In this document: positions 1 through 9,007 of the stretch, piece after piece
How positions within the stretch are numbered: position 1 is the stretch's first letter
How the letters are laid out: every line of letters starts with the position of its first letter
NCBI RefSeq assembly: GCF_025403485.1
Contig: NZ_CP099966.1
Span: forward strand, 4,648,501-4,712,500
DNA from: Chryseobacterium paludis
GTDB lineage: Bacteria; Bacteroidota; Bacteroidia; Flavobacteriales; Weeksellaceae
Length of the DNA stretch: 64,000 bases
Reading direction: 5' to 3'
Notes under the pieces: model-generated
What the model was told of the DNA's origin: nothing
The model's database searches: none
The model's input: only the letters and a program-made list of their open reading frames with translations
Made by a program: the position numbers and the translations under genes

Positions 1-58
1 TGCAAAATCTGCTCGAGTTTAATATAAATCCTCTTAGAAATATTTTAACAGAAATCTT

Positions 59-1264
59 TCAGCTATCGACCTTCACAAACCGATTTACAAACATAGCTGC
101 GACGACATTACCGACAGCGTTTAAAACTGTAGCCAAGGGATCTACCAATGTTCCAATAATCATTACCGCAGGAATTGCTTCATGTGGCAATTTGTAAACA
201 GAAATCATCAGCAGCTCACCAATATAGCCACCATTAGGAATTCCACCTTCTACAATACTTACAAAAACAGTAATCCCCAGTGCTAAAATCAGATTTGAAG
301 GTTCGAAAAAGTCCTTTCCAATGATTAAAAATGCTACGTAGATCTTAATAATTGAAGATATAGAAGAACCATTTTTATGTAAAGTAGTACCGATCGGAAT
401 AACAAGATTGGCTATTGAGGTTGGAATACCAATTTTTGAAGCAGCCTGTAAATTCGCAGGCATTGTTGCAAAACTACTGCAGGTACTTAATGCAGTCAGT
501 GTAGGATAGGGAGCGTTCTTCCAGAAACTCTTAACTCCATTTCGCCCATTGGCTATGAAAGTATACAACGTGAAAAATATAAAGAAATAAATAGTCCCTA
601 CAATATAATAGATTCCCAGGGGTTTGCCATAAAATCCGAAAAGCTGAGGTCCGACAGTAGCTACCTGATAAGCAAAATAAGCTCCCAGACCTATTGGTGC
701 TAGTTTCATAACAAGCATAAGCAATTCTTTCATCACTTCATATCCTGAAGCTATAAATGCTCTGAATGGTTTTCCGCTTTCACCGGTTTTTCTGGCCGCA
801 AAACCAGTAAGAAAAGCAAATATCAACAAGGCAAGCATGTTTTTTCTGGAAAACAACTCTGTAAACTCACCCACGGTAAAGAAGCTGACAATCCTGTTAC
901 CCCAGGTCTCATTATCCGTTCCTTCAGATATGATCTGCGAACTTCCTGAAATAGGAGACATAGGAAAAAGATAAACAGCGCCAATGGTAAAAATAGCCGC
1001 AGTAAGTATAAAGAACAGAAAAGTAAATGACATCACAGCGATGATTTTTCCAAACTTTGACTGTTGTTCTAAAGAAGCTATTGAATTGGATACAGCAAAA
1101 AATACCAATGGAACAACACTCACAAAAAGTAAATTAAGGAAGATATCCCCAAGAGGTTTAATGTATCCAACAAATCCGGGTGCAGTAATGCCGATGATGC
1201 TTCCAACTATGATTCCTAATAGTAAAAGTAAAATTCCTGAGTAGTTTTTAAATACCTCTTTCAT
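59..1264 (-). CDS. Dicarboxylate/amino acid:cation symporter (SDF/DAACS family)
   Basis: 401-residue multi-pass inner-membrane protein, about the usual length for sodium- or proton-coupled dicarboxylate/glutamate symporters. The protein opens with a hydrophobic segment and has the serine-rich re-entrant loop (STCSSFATMP, around residue 260) and the following PIGTTLHKNGSS motif where the family binds cation and substrate. Start is ATG at 1264. It probably imports C4-dicarboxylates or acidic amino acids; the substrate cannot be read from sequence. It is divergent from cbpA with about 95 bp between the start codons. No partner gene is adjacent, so it is likely monocistronic. Family assignment is strong, substrate is inference. 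Confidence 0.9.
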   Translation of the reverse strand: MKEVFKNYSGILLLLLGIIVGSIIGITAPGFVGYIKPLGDIFLNLLFVSVVPLVFFAVSNSIASLEQQSKFGKIIAVMSFTFLFFILTAAIFTIGAVYLFPMSPISGSSQIISEGTDNETWGNRIVSFFTVGEFTELFSRKNMLALLIFAFLTGFAARKTGESGKPFRAFIASGYEVMKELLMLVMKLAPIGLGAYFAYQVATVGPQLFGFYGKPLGIYYIVGTIYFFIFFTLYTFIANGRNGVKSFWKNAPYPTLTALSTCSSFATMPANLQAASKIGIPTSIANLVIPIGTTLHKNGSSISSIIKIYVAFLIIGKDFFEPSNLILALGITVFVSIVEGGIPNGGYIGELLMISVYKLPHEAIPAVMIIGTLVDPLATVLNAVGNVVAAMFVNRFVKVDS

Positions 1265-1333
1265 GCGCTGCTTTTTATCAAAGATAGGTTTATTTTTAAC
1301 ATATTATTATATAATTTTCAGGCTTAATTTTTC

Positions 1334-1341
1334 TAAATTTG
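1334..1341 (+). promoter_or_regulatory. -7 box of cbpA promoter (TAAATTTG)
   Basis: Exact match to the Bacteroidota -7 consensus TAnnTTTG, 17 bases before the cbpA ATG. No clear TTG -33 element is visible at the usual distance. Confidence 0.5.
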
Positions 1342-1358
1342 AGTAAATAAACGTTTCT

Positions 1359-2273
1359 ATGGCTTATATAGATTACTATAAAATTCTGGGCGTAGATAAA
1401 AAAGCCACGCAGGATGATATCAAAAAAGCATATCGGAAGCTGGCAAGAAAACTACATCCCGATCTTAATCCTGATGATAAAGAGGCTGAGCGAAAATTCA
1501 AGGAGCTGAACGAAGCTAATGAAGTTCTTAGTAATCCTGAGAACCGCAGCAAATATGATAAATATGGTGAAAACTGGAAACATGGTGAAGAATATGAGAA
1601 AGCTCAACAACAGCAAAGACAATATCAAAATCAAGGTCAAAGTTATGGGGGTGGATATTCAGGGGCTGATTTTGGAGAAGGTGAAGATTTTTCAGACTTT
1701 TTTCAAAGCATGTTTGGACAAGGTGGAGGCTTTGGGAGAAGCTCTCGTGGAAGCGCTTCCGGGAAATTCAAAGGACAGGATGTTCAGGCTGAGCTCAATT
1801 TACAGCTAAAAGATGCTGCTAAAACACACCCACAGACTTTTGAGATCAATGGTAAAAAGGTAAGAATAACAATTCCTGCCGGAGTATATGATGGACAGCA
1901 GATTAAATTAAAAGGCCATGGAAATCCAGGCATTAACGGTGGTCCATCAGGCGATTTATATATTACATTCAGTATTCCACCAGATCCTGATTTTGAAAGA
2001 GCAGGGAATGATCTTAAGACAAAAGTGTCAGTTGATTTGTATACCGCTGTTTTAGGAGGAGATGTAAAAGTAAATACATTGGATGGTCTTGTCAATCTAA
2101 AAGTAAAACCTGAAACTCAGAGTGGATTAACAGTAAGATTAAAAGGAAAAGGATTTCCGGTGTATAAAAAAGAGGGGCATTTTGGTGATTTGTTTGTAAC
2201 CTATGAAGTGAAATTACCAACAAATCTTACCGATAAGCAAAAAGAACTTTTTGAACAACTTAAAAATTCTTAA
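1359..2273 (+). CDS. cbpA: DnaJ-like co-chaperone CbpA
   Basis: 304-residue class B J-protein that stimulates a DnaK-type Hsp70. The N-terminal J domain (residues 1-70) carries the essential HPD triad at 33-35 ([10 protein letters not shown]). It is followed by a Gly/Phe-rich linker (about 95-135) and two beta-sandwich substrate-binding domains to the end. No CxxCxGxG zinc fingers are present, which separates it from DnaJ. The next gene, three bases downstream, is its usual partner cbpM, so the two form one operon. Start ATG at 1359 gives a conventional [13 protein letters not shown]-terminus. Likely cytoplasmic, active in protein folding and stress. Confidence 0.92.
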   Translation: MAYIDYYKILGVDKKATQDDIKKAYRKLARKLHPDLNPDDKEAERKFKELNEANEVLSNPENRSKYDKYGENWKHGEEYEKAQQQQRQYQNQGQSYGGGYSGADFGEGEDFSDFFQSMFGQGGGFGRSSRGSASGKFKGQDVQAELNLQLKDAAKTHPQTFEINGKKVRITIPAGVYDGQQIKLKGHGNPGINGGPSGDLYITFSIPPDPDFERAGNDLKTKVSVDLYTAVLGGDVKVNTLDGLVNLKVKPETQSGLTVRLKGKGFPVYKKEGHFGDLFVTYEVKLPTNLTDKQKELFEQLKNS

Positions 2274-2276
2274 ACC

Positions 2277-2579
2277 ATGGACGAGAAGATATCACGAGAG
2301 GAACTCGTAAAAATATACAATATAGAGATTACTTTTTTTGATGAACTGGTAGAATATGGCCTGCTTCGGGTGCAGACAGAAGATGATGTACGATATTTAT
2401 TGTATGAAGATCTGCCAGCTTTTGAAAGGTTTACCAATTGGCATTATGATCTTGAAATTAATCTGCCTGGTTTAGAGGTTATTCACGACATGCTTCAGAA
2501 AATGGCGGATCTTAAACAAAAGAATAAAGATCTCTTAACTAAACTTTCTGCAATAAATGCTCATTATGAAGATATTTAA
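2277..2579 (+). CDS. cbpM: Chaperone modulator CbpM-like
   Basis: 100-residue protein of the CbpM/MerR-like helix-turn-helix family. In Escherichia coli CbpM binds the J domain of CbpA and inhibits it. Seen here: the N-terminal segment SREELVKIYNIE and the following EYGLL turn typical of the small MerR-like fold, then a C-terminal helix rich in Leu and Lys (about 65-95). It starts three bases after the cbpA stop, so the two are almost certainly co-transcribed and translationally coupled. The function is inferred from family and neighbour. Confidence 0.8.
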   Translation: MDEKISREELVKIYNIEITFFDELVEYGLLRVQTEDDVRYLLYEDLPAFERFTNWHYDLEINLPGLEVIHDMLQKMADLKQKNKDLLTKLSAINAHYEDI

Positions 2580-2581
2580 TT

Positions 2582-2589
2582 TAGTTTTG
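2582..2589 (+). promoter_or_regulatory. Possible -7 box (TAGTTTTG) for the 2622 gene
   Basis: Match to TAnnTTTG just after the cbpM stop and 33 bases before the next ATG; it would allow separate transcription of the membrane protein gene. No -33 element recognised. Confidence 0.4.
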
Positions 2590-2621
2590 CAATCTTCAAA
2601 CAAATTAAATACTTTCACGAA

Positions 2622-3146
2622 ATGAGTGACGAAAAAGTGATCAGGCTAAATGTAAATAGAAAGGATTTCGAAGAGATTTACTTTAAAGGAAATCAGGGAA
2701 GTTTATTTTTTTCACCTACAACCAAAAGCAAAACAATTATCACGATTATTGTTGCCCTTATTTTCTTTATAACATTTTGTCTAAAAGGAAATTTAAGTCA
2801 GGAAAGCTTTGGAGTTCTATATTTCATAAGCTTTGTTTTCCTTCTTTGTGCTGTGTATCTTTCAGTAGCCATCAACAAGGTATCGAGATGGAAAAAAGAA
2901 GTGAACAGATATTTAAAATCACTTGAAAAAGCAAGCATTTATGAAATAAGATTTAACAGTGAAACTTTTAATGTTAATCTTAATGATCAGCATGAACTCA
3001 GTACATGGAAAGAATTCACAACAGCTGATATCAATGAGGATTATATTTCTTTGGAAGGTAAATATAATTATATGTTTCCTCAGAAGTCAATGACTAAACA
3101 GGATTATAACATATTAATACAGGCTGTAAAGAAAAATATAAAATAA
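2622..3146 (+). CDS. YcxB-like membrane protein
   Basis: 174-residue protein of unknown function. A polar N-terminus of about 40 residues is followed by two closely spaced hydrophobic segments (about 41-60 and 67-87) and a cytosolic C-terminal domain of about 85 residues with the pattern YEIRFNSETFNV...STWKEFT...YMFPQKSMT. This resembles the YcxB-type C-terminal domain found in small Bacteroidota and Firmicutes membrane proteins, where a short beta-rich domain follows two transmembrane helices. It lies 42 bases after cbpM with its own possible promoter and is followed by a strong terminator. Nothing in the context reveals a role. Confidence 0.6.
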   Translation: MSDEKVIRLNVNRKDFEEIYFKGNQGSLFFSPTTKSKTIITIIVALIFFITFCLKGNLSQESFGVLYFISFVFLLCAVYLSVAINKVSRWKKEVNRYLKSLEKASIYEIRFNSETFNVNLNDQHELSTWKEFTTADINEDYISLEGKYNYMFPQKSMTKQDYNILIQAVKKNIK

Positions 3147-3177
3147 AAAAATCAGAGCAAACAGCTCTGATTTTTTT
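3145..3177. terminator. Bidirectional intrinsic terminator
   Basis: Perfect inverted repeat: 14-base arms (AAAAAAATCAGAGC / GCTCTGATTTTTTT) around a five-base loop, with U-tracts on both strands. It sits between two convergent genes ending at 3146 (+) and 3187 (-) and should stop transcription from both. Confidence 0.85.
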
Positions 3178-3186
3178 ATTTATCGT

Positions 3187-4170
3187 TTAATCTAACCAAC
3201 CCATTTCTTTCATCCATTCATCATTATAGATCTTTCCTACATATCTTGAACCGTGATCATGAAGTAAAACAACGATCACGTCATCTTTAGTAAACTGCTC
3301 TTTCATTTGTACTAACGCAGCCATCGCACTTCCTGCCGAATAACCACAGAAGATCCCTTCTTCTTTAGCCAGCTTTCTTGCGTAAATAGCACCGTCTTTA
3401 TCTGTTACTTTTTCGAAATGATCGATAACAGACATATCATAGTTTTCAGGAATAATATCTTCCCCAATTCCTTCTGTAATATAGGTATAAGCATGATCAT
3501 AATGAAGTTCACCTGTTTCATGGAATTCCTTTAGTATAGAACCGTAAGTATCAATACCAATTACTTTAATGTCTGAATTTCTTTCTTTAAAGAATTTTCC
3601 ACATCCGGTAATGGTACCTCCTGTTCCGGCGCCCACTACAAAATGAGTAAGTTTTCCTTCTGTCTGTTCCCAGATTTCAGGAGCCGTAGATTCATAATGA
3701 GCTGCTCTGTTGGATAAGTTGTCATATTGATTAACATACCATCCGTTTTCAGTCTCTTTAGCCAGTCTCTTGGAAACTGAATAATAAGAACGAGGATCTG
3801 TAGGTTTTACATCCGTTGGGCAAACAATAACTTCTGCTCCCACCGCACGGAGAATATCACATTTTTCCTTTGATTGCTTGGAATTGGTTACAAAAATACA
3901 TTTGTAGCCTTTGATGATAGCTGCAAGAGCTAATCCCATTCCTGTATTTCCAGAAGTACCTTCAATAATGGTTCCTCCGGGTTTTAATCTGCCGTCTTTT
4001 TCGGCATCTTCAATCATTTTAAGAGCCATTCTGTCTTTTACAGAATTTCCAGGATTGAAAGTTTCAACTTTGGCTAAAACTAATGCGGGAAAGTCTTCAC
4101 CCAAAACCTTATTAAGTTTTACTAGTGGCGTGTTTCCTATAGTTTCAAGAATATTTTTTGCGTATTTCAT
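3187..4170 (-). CDS. PLP-dependent cysteine synthase / cystathionine beta-synthase-like enzyme
   Basis: 327-residue fold-type II PLP enzyme. Lys45 in NPGNSVKDRM is the expected Schiff-base lysine; EGTSGNTGMGLA is the substrate loop, and GAGTGGTITG is the phosphate-binding loop. The C-terminus (LLHDHGSRYVGKIYNDEWM) is of the cystathionine beta-synthase type rather than the CysK type, but the regulatory CBS domains of that enzyme are absent. It therefore either makes cysteine from O-acetylserine and sulfide or condenses serine and homocysteine; sequence alone does not decide. Start ATG at 4170 gives the usual short N-terminus. It is transcribed alone, convergent with the YcxB-like gene across a shared terminator. 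Confidence 0.88.
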   Translation of the reverse strand: MKYAKNILETIGNTPLVKLNKVLGEDFPALVLAKVETFNPGNSVKDRMALKMIEDAEKDGRLKPGGTIIEGTSGNTGMGLALAAIIKGYKCIFVTNSKQSKEKCDILRAVGAEVIVCPTDVKPTDPRSYYSVSKRLAKETENGWYVNQYDNLSNRAAHYESTAPEIWEQTEGKLTHFVVGAGTGGTITGCGKFFKERNSDIKVIGIDTYGSILKEFHETGELHYDHAYTYITEGIGEDIIPENYDMSVIDHFEKVTDKDGAIYARKLAKEEGIFCGYSAGSAMAALVQMKEQFTKDDVIVVLLHDHGSRYVGKIYNDEWMKEMGWLD

Positions 4171-4314
4171 ACTTGTTTTATAAGCCCTGCAAAGATACAG
4201 CTTTAAAATTATTTATAAAGTTTGCCTCAAAGTAAAATGAACCAATTATAATATAGTTTGGACTTCCTATATAATTCGTTTACTCTGTTTTTAAGAATAA
4301 GAAATGATTTAAGC

Positions 4315-5544
4315 TTAATTGTATTTAATGGCTTTAACTGGTGAAATCTTACTGATCAGATAACTTGGAACAATCAATGCTAATGCAGAGATAATCAATA
4401 TTCCTACAGAAATTGAAATGATGGCAATAGGGTTGAGGTCAACAGGAACTGTACTTACATAGTAATTTTCAGGATTCAACTTTATAATTCCAAAAAACTT
4501 CTGTAACAATAATAAGCCCAGCCCTATAATATTTCCATATAAAAGCCCAGGAACCATGATGATCAAGGTATAATTAATGAACGTAGCTCTTATCTGGGAA
4601 TTACTTGCTCCCAAAGTTTTTAATAAACCAATAGAATTTGTTCTTTCAATGATAAGGATTAAGAGAACCATGATGATATTAATGATCACGACGATGAGCA
4701 TAATAATGATGATCAAAGCGATATTAGTATCAAAAATGCTTATCCAATCAGTAATTTGGGGAAACTTTTCAGTTGCTTTTTCAGCGTAGTTCTTATAACC
4801 GATTAATTTTTCAATTTCTGGAAAGTCACTATCAATATCATTAACGTTTTTAAAGAAAATATCCAGTCCCCCTATATCATCAGGTTTCATATCCTGAATC
4901 TTTCTTACATGATTAATTCCGCCAATTACAAACTGTTCATCAATCATCTTAATGTCAGTCCTGTAAATTCCAACGACTTCGAATTTTCTATAAATAGGTT
5001 TCTGATCAGCTTTTGAAAATATAGTAACAATGCTGTCCTTAACTTTTAAATGCAGATCATTGGCAATCTTTTGAGAAATAGTAACCCCATGGTTATAACC
5101 TTCTTCTGTTACTTTTGGAGTCCTGCCTGCTATTAAAAATTTTTTAAAGCGGGCACTGTCAAAATCTTTACCTATTCCTTTAAATATAATCCCGGCGAAA
5201 TTATGCTCATTACGCATAATACCAGTAACCATAGCATATTTTTGAACGCTTTCAACATCAGGAAGCGCTTTTATTTTTTGAATATTTAGGCCCTGTTTAT
5301 CAAGAACGGAAGTATTGTATGATGAATTTGATCGTGTGGATTTTACAGTAATATGCCCACTAAAATCTGCAAGTCTTTCTTTGATCGCTTTTTTTGAACC
5401 GAAACCTGTTGATACGGTAATTAATGAAACAATGATTCCTAGAGCCACAGAAAGCCTGCCTATGAAGATGATAACCCTTGAAAGATTATTTTTGTTATCT
5501 TTGGAAAACGCTATTTTTCTAGAGAAATATAAAGGAAAGTTCAA
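4315..5544 (-). CDS. ABC transporter permease, LolE/FtsX-MacB type
   Basis: About 409-residue permease with one N-terminal transmembrane helix, a large periplasmic domain of roughly 220 residues, and three C-terminal helices forming the FtsX domain. This is the layout of LolC/LolE, which release lipoproteins from the inner membrane. No ATG is available. TTG at 5544 (giving NFPLYFSRKIAFS, the usual start of Bacteroidota LolE-like proteins) is preferred over TTG at 5613, which would add 23 basic residues and overlap the neighbour's signal peptide. The ATPase partner is not in this window. Its start lies only four bases from the start of the divergent DUF1343 gene, so each promoter must sit inside the other gene. 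Confidence 0.85.
   Translation of the reverse strand: MNFPLYFSRKIAFSKDNKNNLSRVIIFIGRLSVALGIIVSLITVSTGFGSKKAIKERLADFSGHITVKSTRSNSSYNTSVLDKQGLNIQKIKALPDVESVQKYAMVTGIMRNEHNFAGIIFKGIGKDFDSARFKKFLIAGRTPKVTEEGYNHGVTISQKIANDLHLKVKDSIVTIFSKADQKPIYRKFEVVGIYRTDIKMIDEQFVIGGINHVRKIQDMKPDDIGGLDIFFKNVNDIDSDFPEIEKLIGYKNYAEKATEKFPQITDWISIFDTNIALIIIIMLIVVIINIIMVLLILIIERTNSIGLLKTLGASNSQIRATFINYTLIIMVPGLLYGNIIGLGLLLLQKFFGIIKLNPENYYVSTVPVDLNPIAIISISVGILIISALALIVPSYLISKISPVKAIKYN
5478..5503 (+). promoter_or_regulatory. Candidate promoter of the DUF1343 gene, inside the permease gene
   Basis: TATCTTTG at 5496-5503 fits TAnnTTTG and TTG at 5478-5480 lies 15 bases upstream, somewhat shorter than the usual spacing. 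It lies within the first codons of the divergent permease gene, about 45 bases before the DUF1343 ATG. Confidence 0.45.
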
Positions 5545-5548
5545 GCTT

Positions 5549-6745
5549 ATGAATTTAGATCTCAAAATTAAAAATTTACTTCTTATTTGCCTAATTTTTT
5601 TAGGAGTATTCAACCAATATTATTCTCAGAATCAAACTAAAGATGATTTTAAGACTGGTGCAGACCAGCCTGAGCTTTATTTACCATTATTAAAAGGAAA
5701 AACAATTGGTATTGTCACCAATCAAACAGGCTTGATGAAAGATCGTAGTCATTTGGTAGATTTCCTAGTAAAAAATAATATTAAAATAAAAGCCATTTTT
5801 GCCCCTGAACATGGTTTCAGAGGAAATGCCGATGCCGGAGAAACGGTGAAAAATGGAGTAGATGCTAAAACAGGAGTGCCTATTGTTTCTCTATATGGAA
5901 ATAATAAAAAGCCAAAACCTGATCAGTTGAAAGGAATTGATATTGTAGTTTTTGATATTCAGGATGTTGGTGTCCGATTCTATACTTATATTTCAACACT
6001 AACTTATCTTATGGAAGCTGCTGCAGAGAATAATGTTGAGGTAATGGTGTTAGACCGTCCAAATCCACATGATGGTTATACAGATGGTCCCGTTTTAAGA
6101 AAAAAATGGACAAGCTTTGTAGGAATGCATGAGGTTCCTGTAGTATATGGTTTAACAATTGGCGAATATGGAAAAATGGTAAATGGTGAAAAGTGGATGA
6201 AAAATGGAATACAGGCAAAATATACGTTGATTCCAATGTTGAATTATCATAAAAAACATCGATATTCAGTTTCCGATAAGCCATCTCCTAACTTACCTAA
6301 TGATAAAGCGATAAATTTATATCCTAGCTTATGTTTTTTTGAAGGAACCCAGGTTTCTGTTGGAAGAGGAACGGATAACCCTTTTCAGGTATATGGTTCA
6401 CCCTGGACGAAGAATCTGCCTTATCAATTTACTCCAAAGCCTAATTATGGAGCTAAAGATCCTTTTCTTAATGGACAGCTATGTTATGGTGAAAACTTAT
6501 CCAACTACACAACAGATTTAAGAGAATTGAATTTGGAATGGGTGATCAAAGCATATAAAAACTATAAAAATCCACAACAGGATTTTTTCCTTAAAAATTT
6601 ATGGTTCGACACTTTATCAGGAACTGATGAATTCAGAAAACAGATAATCGCAGGCAAATCAATTGCAGAAATCAAAGCTTCCTGGAAATCAGACCTGGAA
6701 AAATTCGAAAAAGTAAGAGCTAAATATATTGTCTACGAAAACTAA
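5549..6745 (+). CDS. NamZ-type exo-beta-N-acetylmuramidase (DUF1343)
   Basis: 398-residue secreted protein. ATG at 5549 gives an N-terminal signal peptide (MNLDLKIKNLLLICLIFLG, then a stretch ending near NQYYSQ). The longer open frame back to 5315 is only the shadow of the divergent permease. The DUF1343 core is clear: KNNIKIKAIFAPEHGFRG, FDIQDVGVRFYTY, DRPNP. The family includes NamZ, which removes non-reducing-end N-acetylmuramic acid from peptidoglycan fragments. A periplasmic role in wall-fragment recycling is therefore likely, inferred from the family. Its stop overlaps by four bases the stop of the convergent 68-residue gene. Confidence 0.85.
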   Translation: MNLDLKIKNLLLICLIFLGVFNQYYSQNQTKDDFKTGADQPELYLPLLKGKTIGIVTNQTGLMKDRSHLVDFLVKNNIKIKAIFAPEHGFRGNADAGETVKNGVDAKTGVPIVSLYGNNKKPKPDQLKGIDIVVFDIQDVGVRFYTYISTLTYLMEAAAENNVEVMVLDRPNPHDGYTDGPVLRKKWTSFVGMHEVPVVYGLTIGEYGKMVNGEKWMKNGIQAKYTLIPMLNYHKKHRYSVSDKPSPNLPNDKAINLYPSLCFFEGTQVSVGRGTDNPFQVYGSPWTKNLPYQFTPKPNYGAKDPFLNGQLCYGENLSNYTTDLRELNLEWVIKAYKNYKNPQQDFFLKNLWFDTLSGTDEFRKQIIAGKSIAEIKASWKSDLEKFEKVRAKYIVYEN

Positions 6746-6948
6746 TCAAAATCCTGCGGCGGATTCTTATCATTTTTACCTTTATTAAGGATAAAAAGCC
6801 CAATAGATAAACCAACTACTCCGGCAAAGGCCGTCATAATAGCCCTTTGTAATTTATCAGGTGCATCATTTCCGATGTAATTCATCAAGAAAAGAATGAC
6901 AAAGGTGATCACCAAAATGATGATATGATTTTTTCCGAATAGCTTCAT
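6742..6948 (-). CDS. Small two-helix membrane protein, unknown function
   Basis: 68 residues with two predicted transmembrane helices (about 8-24 and 36-54) separated by a short loop (GNDAPDKLQRA), and a polar Lys/Asn/Asp tail. No family recognised. It is the last gene of a minus-strand run (thioredoxin-like, DUF3575, this gene) with gaps of four to five bases, so it is probably co-transcribed with them. It ends inside the DUF1343 stop codon. Confidence 0.65.
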   Translation of the reverse strand: MKLFGKNHIIILVITFVILFLMNYIGNDAPDKLQRAIMTAFAGVVGLSIGLFILNKGKNDKNPPQDFD

Positions 6949-6952
6949 TGCA

Positions 6953-7597
6953 TTATTTTATTTTGTACGAAATCATAATACCACCTCTGTAAGGAAGTAC
7001 CTCACCACTTTTATTATATTCACGCGCTATATCATAACGTTTTCCTGTAGTGCGGTCATAGCCTTTGTAGTAATCCTGTGATGTTCCTACCGTGGCATAA
7101 ACATCCAGGTTCCAGTTTTCAGAAAGTTGGAACTGATAACCGGCAGTGACACCAACTATTACAGAAAGGCCTTTTTGATAGAGATTGGATTTCTTAAATT
7201 TTTCATTTCTGTCATTAGTGTATGTGCCGTTTCCCCAATAATTCCATTTTTGTAATACAAAAGAAGCAGCAGAAAGATTAGCTCCTACATACCAATGTTT
7301 AAAGGCTTCATCAAAATAATATCTGCCTTCTAAAGAAATTGAATAGTATTGGAATTCATGGCCTGCAAAAGATTTCCATGGAGAAATAAAAACATCACCC
7401 TGTAAAGTGTATTTTTTGCCAAGTTGATATTCTAGTCCTGCATTCAGTATTCCTACTGGAAGTAAAAGAGCATTGCCTTTTACATACAAACTTTTTCCAT
7501 TTTCCTGTATAGGTTCTAAATTCTTTTCTGTTTCCTGTGCATATAGATTTCCTATAGAAAGTAGACTAAGAAAACCTGCTAAAATTTTGTACTTCAT
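6953..7597 (-). CDS. DUF3575-type outer-membrane beta-barrel protein
   Basis: 214 residues with a signal peptide ending near LYAQ (residue 21). The rest is made of alternating amphipathic strands with many aromatic residues (GLEYQLGKKYTLQGDVF, SLEGRYYF, WYVGANL) and ends in the strand GGIMISYKIK, as expected of a small outer-membrane barrel. The pattern matches DUF3575 proteins, which are common in Bacteroidota and usually uncharacterised. It sits five bases after the thioredoxin-like gene and four bases before the small membrane protein, so it belongs to a three-gene operon. A role in envelope maintenance is only a guess. Confidence 0.75.
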   Translation of the reverse strand: MKYKILAGFLSLLSIGNLYAQETEKNLEPIQENGKSLYVKGNALLLPVGILNAGLEYQLGKKYTLQGDVFISPWKSFAGHEFQYYSISLEGRYYFDEAFKHWYVGANLSAASFVLQKWNYWGNGTYTNDRNEKFKKSNLYQKGLSVIVGVTAGYQFQLSENWNLDVYATVGTSQDYYKGYDRTTGKRYDIAREYNKSGEVLPYRGGIMISYKIK

Positions 7598-7602
7598 GAA
7601 AT

Positions 7603-8778
7603 TTATTTGATTTGTTTAAGTAATCCTTCAGCCAAAGTAGCATCTTTATTGGCTTGTGTTGCCATATTTTTTGACATTTCAGCATACGTTTTTGCCATAT
7701 CATTATTTCCTGTTAAGAAATAAAGCTTCGCCAAAATAAAAGTGTTTTCAGATGTTTCTCCTCTCATGACGGATTTTTCTGCCCATTCAACAGCCTTTTT
7801 TAATGATGAAGTATTTTTAATATGTTCAGAGAAGATCCAGGCAGCTTTCAATAATTGATTGGGCTCAAATGAATCCGAATTCTTGTAATATTCTAAGGCA
7901 GCTTTTTCATACTCAGGATAATTAGCATTTTGCTCGTAGTAGCTTAGCTTAGTTTGATTAAGTTTTACTTCAGCATCATATTTTCCAACCAAAGGTTCTG
8001 CTGTTTTTAAAAAATAATCTTCGTTGATTCTTTTATTTTTTTCATCAATAGATTGAACAACTATTTTTGATAATATAAGCTGATGGTCAAATTCCTTATA
8101 GGTTTCTTCGGGAAGGTATTTAATGATATCAGCCTTTCTAGAAGTGAAAATTTTATAATTTGGATCTTCAACAGATTTTAGAAAGAATAATAAGAATCCT
8201 ATATCATCTTTAGAGAGCTCCTCTGTTTTTTTCTTATTTTCAAAATATCTTTCAGAAGCTTTTTTTGCAAAATCAAAATCTGATGTGGAATTTAATTTCA
8301 TAATATTAATTAAAAATTCCGGGTCTTTTTCACCATTTGCAAAGCGATCTTTTAAAGATCCTTTTTTATTGTTTGGGGAGTTAATATCCTGTGCCATTGT
8401 TAAGAAAATACTTTCTTCCATATAGCCAAGATTCTGAGAGACCAATTCTCCATCACCATTAAGAAACAGGTAAGTAGGATAGGAACGAACACCATATTTA
8501 GCGGCAATTTCCCTTCCTTCTCCTTTTTCCATGTCGAACCTGGCGTTCACAAAATTGGCATTGTAATAATCTCCTACTGATTTTTTAGTGAAAACATTTT
8601 TTTCCATCAGCTTGCATGGTCCACACCACGAGGCATAAGCATCTATAAAAATTATCTTGTTTTCCTTCTTAGCCTTAGCAACAAGATCTTTAAATGGCAG
8701 ATCCTGAAATTGGATAGATTCCTGTGCAAAAAGAATGACAGTGAGAAAAACAAAAAATCCGGAGATAAGCTTCTTCAT
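7603..8778 (-). CDS. Secreted thioredoxin-family protein with C-terminal helical repeats
   Basis: 391 residues with a signal peptide (cleavage near residue 18, FAQ) followed by a thioredoxin fold. The active site is WCGPCK at 51-56, with YGVRSYPTYLFLNGDGE further on supplying the cis-proline region. The C-terminal half (about 150-391) is helical and TPR-like, as in periplasmic thioredoxin-like proteins of Bacteroidota. Likely a periplasmic disulfide reductase or isomerase whose helical domain binds client proteins; the client is unknown. First gene of a three-gene minus-strand operon. Confidence 0.85.
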   Translation of the reverse strand: MKKLISGFFVFLTVILFAQESIQFQDLPFKDLVAKAKKENKIIFIDAYASWCGPCKLMEKNVFTKKSVGDYYNANFVNARFDMEKGEGREIAAKYGVRSYPTYLFLNGDGELVSQNLGYMEESIFLTMAQDINSPNNKKGSLKDRFANGEKDPEFLINIMKLNSTSDFDFAKKASERYFENKKKTEELSKDDIGFLLFFLKSVEDPNYKIFTSRKADIIKYLPEETYKEFDHQLILSKIVVQSIDEKNKRINEDYFLKTAEPLVGKYDAEVKLNQTKLSYYEQNANYPEYEKAALEYYKNSDSFEPNQLLKAAWIFSEHIKNTSSLKKAVEWAEKSVMRGETSENTFILAKLYFLTGNNDMAKTYAEMSKNMATQANKDATLAEGLLKQIK

Positions 8779-8946
8779 TCGATTAAAATTTGTAGGCGAA
8801 GATAGGTATTTTTCGAGATATAGATTCCGAATTTAGTCTTCGGATATCTTACATTAACTAATTTTAAGAACCGAAGCTAAATTTCACATTGATAAGATTA
8901 AGCAAACCTTTCTTTTTTTTGTCATCATTACATGGAAGTTATTCTT

Positions 8947-8954
8947 TATTTTTG
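8947..8954 (+). promoter_or_regulatory. -7 box (TATTTTTG) upstream of the membrane AraC regulator
   Basis: Exact TAnnTTTG match 53 bases before the ATG at 9008. A TTG lies at 8919-8921 but at 25 bases the spacing is longer than usual. Confidence 0.4.
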
Positions 8955-9007
8955 TGAATTAGACGATTAAAATTTATTAGCGCTATAACAAATAATAAAA
9001 GCTCTTT

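Noticed and set aside
984..1244. 86-codon frame on the plus strand over the symporter gene
   Set aside because: Antisense shadow of a well-supported membrane protein gene; no independent motifs.
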